From: Caldanaerobius fijiensis DSM 17918
Lineage (GTDB): Bacteria; Bacillota; Thermoanaerobacteria; Thermoanaerobacterales; Caldanaerobiaceae
DNA length: 36,367 nt
Assembly (NCBI RefSeq): GCF_900129075.1
Contig: NZ_FQVH01000027.1
Span: 1-36,367 of the forward strand
Direction of reading: 5' to 3'
Shown: piece by piece, positions 34,048-36,367 of the stretch
Layout of the letters: each line of letters starts with the position of its first letter
Position numbering within the stretch: the stretch's first letter is position 1
Notes under the pieces: generated by a model
What the model was told of the DNA's origin: nothing
The model's database searches: none
Seen by the model: the letters and a program-made list of their open reading frames with translations, nothing else
Program-made: the position numbers and the translations under genes

Positions 34048-34968
34048 ATGTTAGCCCGTTTTGTAGAGCAGGATAAAGAAATAAAAAAGCTTTTTTATCA
34101 GAAAATCAACGAAAAAGAAGAAAGAGAAAAACAAAAACATTTAGACAAGATTAGTGAAGGTTTTTTGGGCTGGTTATTAGAACCTATTGCAGATGTCGCT
34201 TATACATGGAGGCGCAATTCTGAAAAAGAACAGGGAAGTAGTGGAGAAAATTCAGTTGGTTGGGCATTACATTTATGGCTTCCAGGCGATGCAGTTATTG
34301 TAAATGACCTTGTTTTAGAGGTAGAGCCTGATGAGTTTATACAAGTCGATCACCTTGTGTTAAGTACAAATGGAATTTTTGTATTGGAGACAAAATCATG
34401 GGATGGGACTTTTTTGGGTACAAAAGATAAATGGCGTATGAAACAGGGGAATAAGTGGATTGAAGTTCAAAGCCCTACTAAACAAAATGAAAGGCATATT
34501 AAGTTATTTAAAAAATGGTTAGAAGAAAATTTGTCTAATTTATATGAGAAGGTTAAAGAACATATATATCCCATTGTTGTATTTAAACGTGCTAAATGGG
34601 TAAAAGCTAAAGATTGCAGCATGCCTGTTGTTATTGGAGGAATGGAAGCTGTTGGAGAGATTAAAAAAGTAAAAGGAGAAAATATATCTGAGCAGGATAT
34701 TAATTTAATTATTGAAGCTGTAAAAAATGCTAAACCACTAGATCATGAAGAATGGAGCAAAAAACATAGCAAAGAAAAGGAAAAAAATAAAGGAAAATAC
34801 CAAGTCACGACAGGGAAAACCTCGACTGGTAAAATGTATGTAAGAATTGTGGGAAAGAAAAAAGATGCAGAAAAAGTTGCAGAGGAGTATAGGAAGCAAA
34901 ATTATACAATAAGTGAAATAAGGCAAGATAAGAAAGATGAAAGTGCATGGTTTTTTTATTATTCTTGA
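34048..34968 (+). CDS. NERD-domain nuclease-like protein
   Basis: A 306-residue protein with a strong AAGGAGGAAG ribosome site. After a charged helical N-terminus (KINEKEEREKQKHLDKISEG) comes a NERD domain (about residues 70-190): SSGENSVGWALHLWLPGD, EFIQVDHLVLSTNGIFVLETKSWDG, with the Asp and Glu-x-Lys acidic/basic set of PD-(D/E)XK-like nucleases. The C-terminus has a basic linker and a small domain (GKMYVRIVGKKKDAEKVAEE) that resembles a repeat used by other Clostridia proteins for binding. NERD proteins are thought to process DNA, and many lie in defence islands. Confidence 0.8.
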   Translation: MLARFVEQDKEIKKLFYQKINEKEEREKQKHLDKISEGFLGWLLEPIADVAYTWRRNSEKEQGSSGENSVGWALHLWLPGDAVIVNDLVLEVEPDEFIQVDHLVLSTNGIFVLETKSWDGTFLGTKDKWRMKQGNKWIEVQSPTKQNERHIKLFKKWLEENLSNLYEKVKEHIYPIVVFKRAKWVKAKDCSMPVVIGGMEAVGEIKKVKGENISEQDINLIIEAVKNAKPLDHEEWSKKHSKEKEKNKGKYQVTTGKTSTGKMYVRIVGKKKDAEKVAEEYRKQNYTISEIRQDKKDESAWFFYYS

Positions 34969-34969
34969 G

Positions 34970-35131
34970 GAATAAACGTTTACGATAGTAAAAAGGACCA
35001 ATTCGCCTCAAAATATAGCCCGCTTCTTCCTAAAGAATTACAGGTTAAAATGCATGAGGCGCATTATGTTGATATTGAAGGTGTACTCGATTTTTTAAAT
35101 CGCTATTGTATTCGAGAAATCAGGCTATAGA
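34970..35131 (+). pseudogene. Remnant reading frame of unknown origin
   Basis: An open stretch without a proper start reads VYDSKKDQFASKYSPLLPKE and HEAHYVDIEGVLDFLNRY before a TAG. Its residue use is protein-like, but I recognise no family. It probably belongs to a gene lost by deletion. The rest of 34969-35226 shows nothing else. Confidence 0.25.
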
Positions 35132-35226
35132 ACAAAGTGAAATTGGCTTATATCAACAAGCTGAAGGTTACATATCAAGCCATGAAAGAGAGAAAATAGA
35201 AGATAAAAGGGAGTGGTAAATTTGGG

Positions 35227-35346
35227 GAAAAGCGATGGGAGATAAGGGATCCAATTTATGGTTTTATAAAAATAAATGAATGGGAGAGAAGAGATAAAGC
35301 GATAGGTATTATGCGACGGGAGAGTTTTATTGATGGAAAACAATGA
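35227..35346 (+). pseudogene. Remnant of a second HD-phosphohydrolase gene
   Basis: The frame reads EKRWEIRDPIYGFIKINEWE and then RRDKAIGIMRRESFIDGKQ, to a TGA. RDPIYGFI is the conserved start of this HD family, as in RDPIYNFI of the intact gene at 11225. The HD core is missing, and the ending overlaps the next gene's start. This looks like a large internal deletion that left the two ends in place. Confidence 0.65.
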
Positions 35347-35886
35347 ATTTGTAAGGTATGCTTCTATTTGCATATAATTAAAGAAATGAACAAATCGGGG
35401 TACATATTAGGTAAAACAGCATTAGTTAAGTTGGTGTATCTATTACAGGAAAGATATAATGTACCTATGGGCTATGATTTCAGTTTATATACTTATGGCC
35501 CTTTTGCGAAAGAGATATTAGATGATCTGGATTATTTATCATTTTTGGATGCTGCAAAAGTTATGTGGAATAATGGTGGATACAATATATTACCAGGTAA
35601 AGAATTAGTGATGGAGGATATAAGTGAAAAAGCAAAATCGTTTATTGATAAGTATGGAGCTACTATAAGTAATACAGTAAAAGAGTTTAGAAAATTACAT
35701 GCAAAATCCCTGGAGTTGATCACAACTATACATTACGTTGTAAATGATTATAAAGAAAATAATATTAAGTTCACAAAAGAGGATATATCAAAGTTAATAC
35801 ATGAAATCAAACCATATTTTAGTCAACAGGATATTTTAAATAAAATTAATGAGCTGGAAACAGAGAAGTTGATTACGTTAGATTAG
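35333..35886 (+). pseudogene. YwgA/SocA-like protein, frameshifted near its start
   Basis: The ATG at 35333, with GGGAGAG 8 nt upstream, begins MENNEFVRYASI; one T appears to be missing at 35367-35370, after which the frame continues LHIIKEMNKSGYILGKTALV to 35886. The body (KLVYLLQERYNVPMGYDFSL, YTYGPFAKEILDDLDYLSF) shares the layout of the YwgA-like protein at 12490, with helical C-terminus. It overlaps the HD remnant, the same order as the intact pair. Members of the SocA/Panacea-like group often serve as antitoxins or adaptors, so a lost partner is possible. Without the frameshift the length would be about 184. Confidence 0.65.
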
Positions 35887-35918
35887 AAAGCATTGTTTAC
35901 CATTATATTTGAAGGCTA

Positions 35919-35946
35919 TTGTGACTGTGCATCATTATGGTACAAT
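35919..35946 (+). promoter_or_regulatory. Possible promoter in the gap before Rpn copy 2
   Basis: TTGTGA (35919-35924), 16-bp spacer and TACAAT (35941-35946) preceded by TGG. The TGTGCATCATTATGG stretch resembles the region before both Rpn-like copies, so this may be an older, decayed copy of that promoter. Confidence 0.4.
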
Positions 35947-35987
35947 ACAGAATAAAGAAAAAAGCTAAAGTTATGGCTTATTTATAG

Positions 35988-36080
35988 GCTCTCTGGGACC
36001 ATACAGAAAACCCTATATGAGATACTGAGCAGTTACGTGCCGCAAGTTACTATATTGATTACATAAAAACCAATGCTTAA
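35988..36080 (+). pseudogene. C-terminal gene fragment with internal stop
   Basis: The frame reads ALWDHTENPI, a TGA, then DTEQLRAASYYIDYIKTNA to a TAA. It has protein-like composition, no start codon and no family that I can name. It ends 14 bp before the second Rpn repeat. Confidence 0.35.
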
Positions 36081-36093
36081 TAGCTTAAAAGAG

Positions 36094-36367
36094 GTAAGTG
36101 TACATCATCATGAACACAGATTATGGTATAATAAAATCGAAGAGAATTGAAGGAGATTATTATGGATGAGATAACCAATGATTGGCATAGTGATTTTTAT
36201 GCAGCTATCAGAGAGATTTTTAAAAATGAAAAAGATAAAATTGATATAATACAAGAACAGTTCCTGTCAAAGGAACCGCTGCGGATAGATGTGATAGTAG
36301 TTAAGAAGAATGACGACTATGGTATTGACAAACAAATAGCAAGGATCTTTAAAAAGTATAACATCAT
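36094..36367 (+). repeat. Direct repeat copy 2, cut by window end
   Basis: This segment is the gapless, near-identical partner of 24638-24911, in the same orientation. The pair brackets the defence genes between them. Confidence 0.95.
36162..36367 (+). CDS. Rpn-like PD-(D/E)XK nuclease, second copy (partial)
   Basis: The ATG at 36162 has AAGGAGA upstream and an extended -10 at 36127-36132. The 68 visible codons match the protein at 24706 except at one residue (QEQF instead of QEQY), and the other differences are silent. It includes the first core strand LRIDVIVVKK. The 3' part, with the Glu-x-Lys and GIEK array, lies outside the window. High identity means a recent duplication or gene conversion. 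Confidence 0.85.
   Translation, partial: MDEITNDWHSDFYAAIREIFKNEKDKIDIIQEQFLSKEPLRIDVIVVKKNDDYGIDKQIARIFKKYNI

Overview
The window comes from an AT-rich, spore-forming, Clostridia-like Firmicute, most likely a thermophile of the Thermoanaerobacterales type. This is inferred from base composition, AGGAGG-type ribosome binding sites, TTG/GTG starts, a ywfO-ywgA-like gene pair, and tandem motifs matching the Spo0A box. No rRNA, tRNA or CRISPR array was found.

Region 1 (1-10952, plus strand) is a cell-surface polysaccharide/glycan cluster. A hairpin-rich stretch (101-230, possible structured RNA) precedes family 4 glycosyltransferases, a UDP-HexNAc 6-dehydrogenase with a frameshift, a UDP-HexNAc 4-epimerase, and a pglC-pglD-pglE-pglF set. 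The pgl-type set is what is needed to make UDP-di-N-acetylbacillosamine (4,6-dehydratase, aminotransferase, acetyltransferase) and load the phospho-sugar onto undecaprenyl phosphate. No flippase or polymerase is in view.

Region 2 (10953-14534) holds a 34-residue minus-strand membrane peptide, an HD phosphohydrolase coupled to a YwgA-like protein, and a lone HEPN-motif protein that looks like an RNase effector. Region 3 (14537-17524) is a decaying second sugar block: a polyprenyl glycosylphosphotransferase with its middle deleted, an RmlB with an in-frame internal deletion, and a frameshifted manC.

Region 4 (17525-24641) is a six-gene type III CRISPR effector operon of Cmr type. It is built around a large Csx11-like Cas10 in which the GGDD cyclase motif appears to be PAED, which fits subtype III-C. 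It has no cas6, cas1, cas2 or array nearby.

Region 5 (24642-36367) is a mosaic defence island. It lies between two near-identical direct copies of an Rpn-like nuclease gene, 11,456 bp apart. Between them are an uncharacterised conserved protein, a small restriction-nuclease-like protein, a three-gene operon (SIR2 NADase-like, small protein, SMC-like ATPase) that resembles Lamassu with a SIR2 effector, unknown small genes, a NERD-domain nuclease-like protein, and a decayed second HD plus YwgA/SocA-like module. The intergenic gaps are full of debris: IS110 and IS256 transposase remnants, and stray pieces of manC and of the last cas gene.

The most unexpected signal is a tandem Spo0A-box-like motif (two 7-bp boxes, 10 bp apart) placed 95-170 bp upstream of each of three unrelated defence units: the HEPN gene, the Cmr operon and the SIR2/SMC operon. 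This suggests shared, possibly sporulation-linked, control of defence. At least five genes carry apparent 1-2 nt frameshifts. These could be real decay or assembly errors, and raw reads should settle it.
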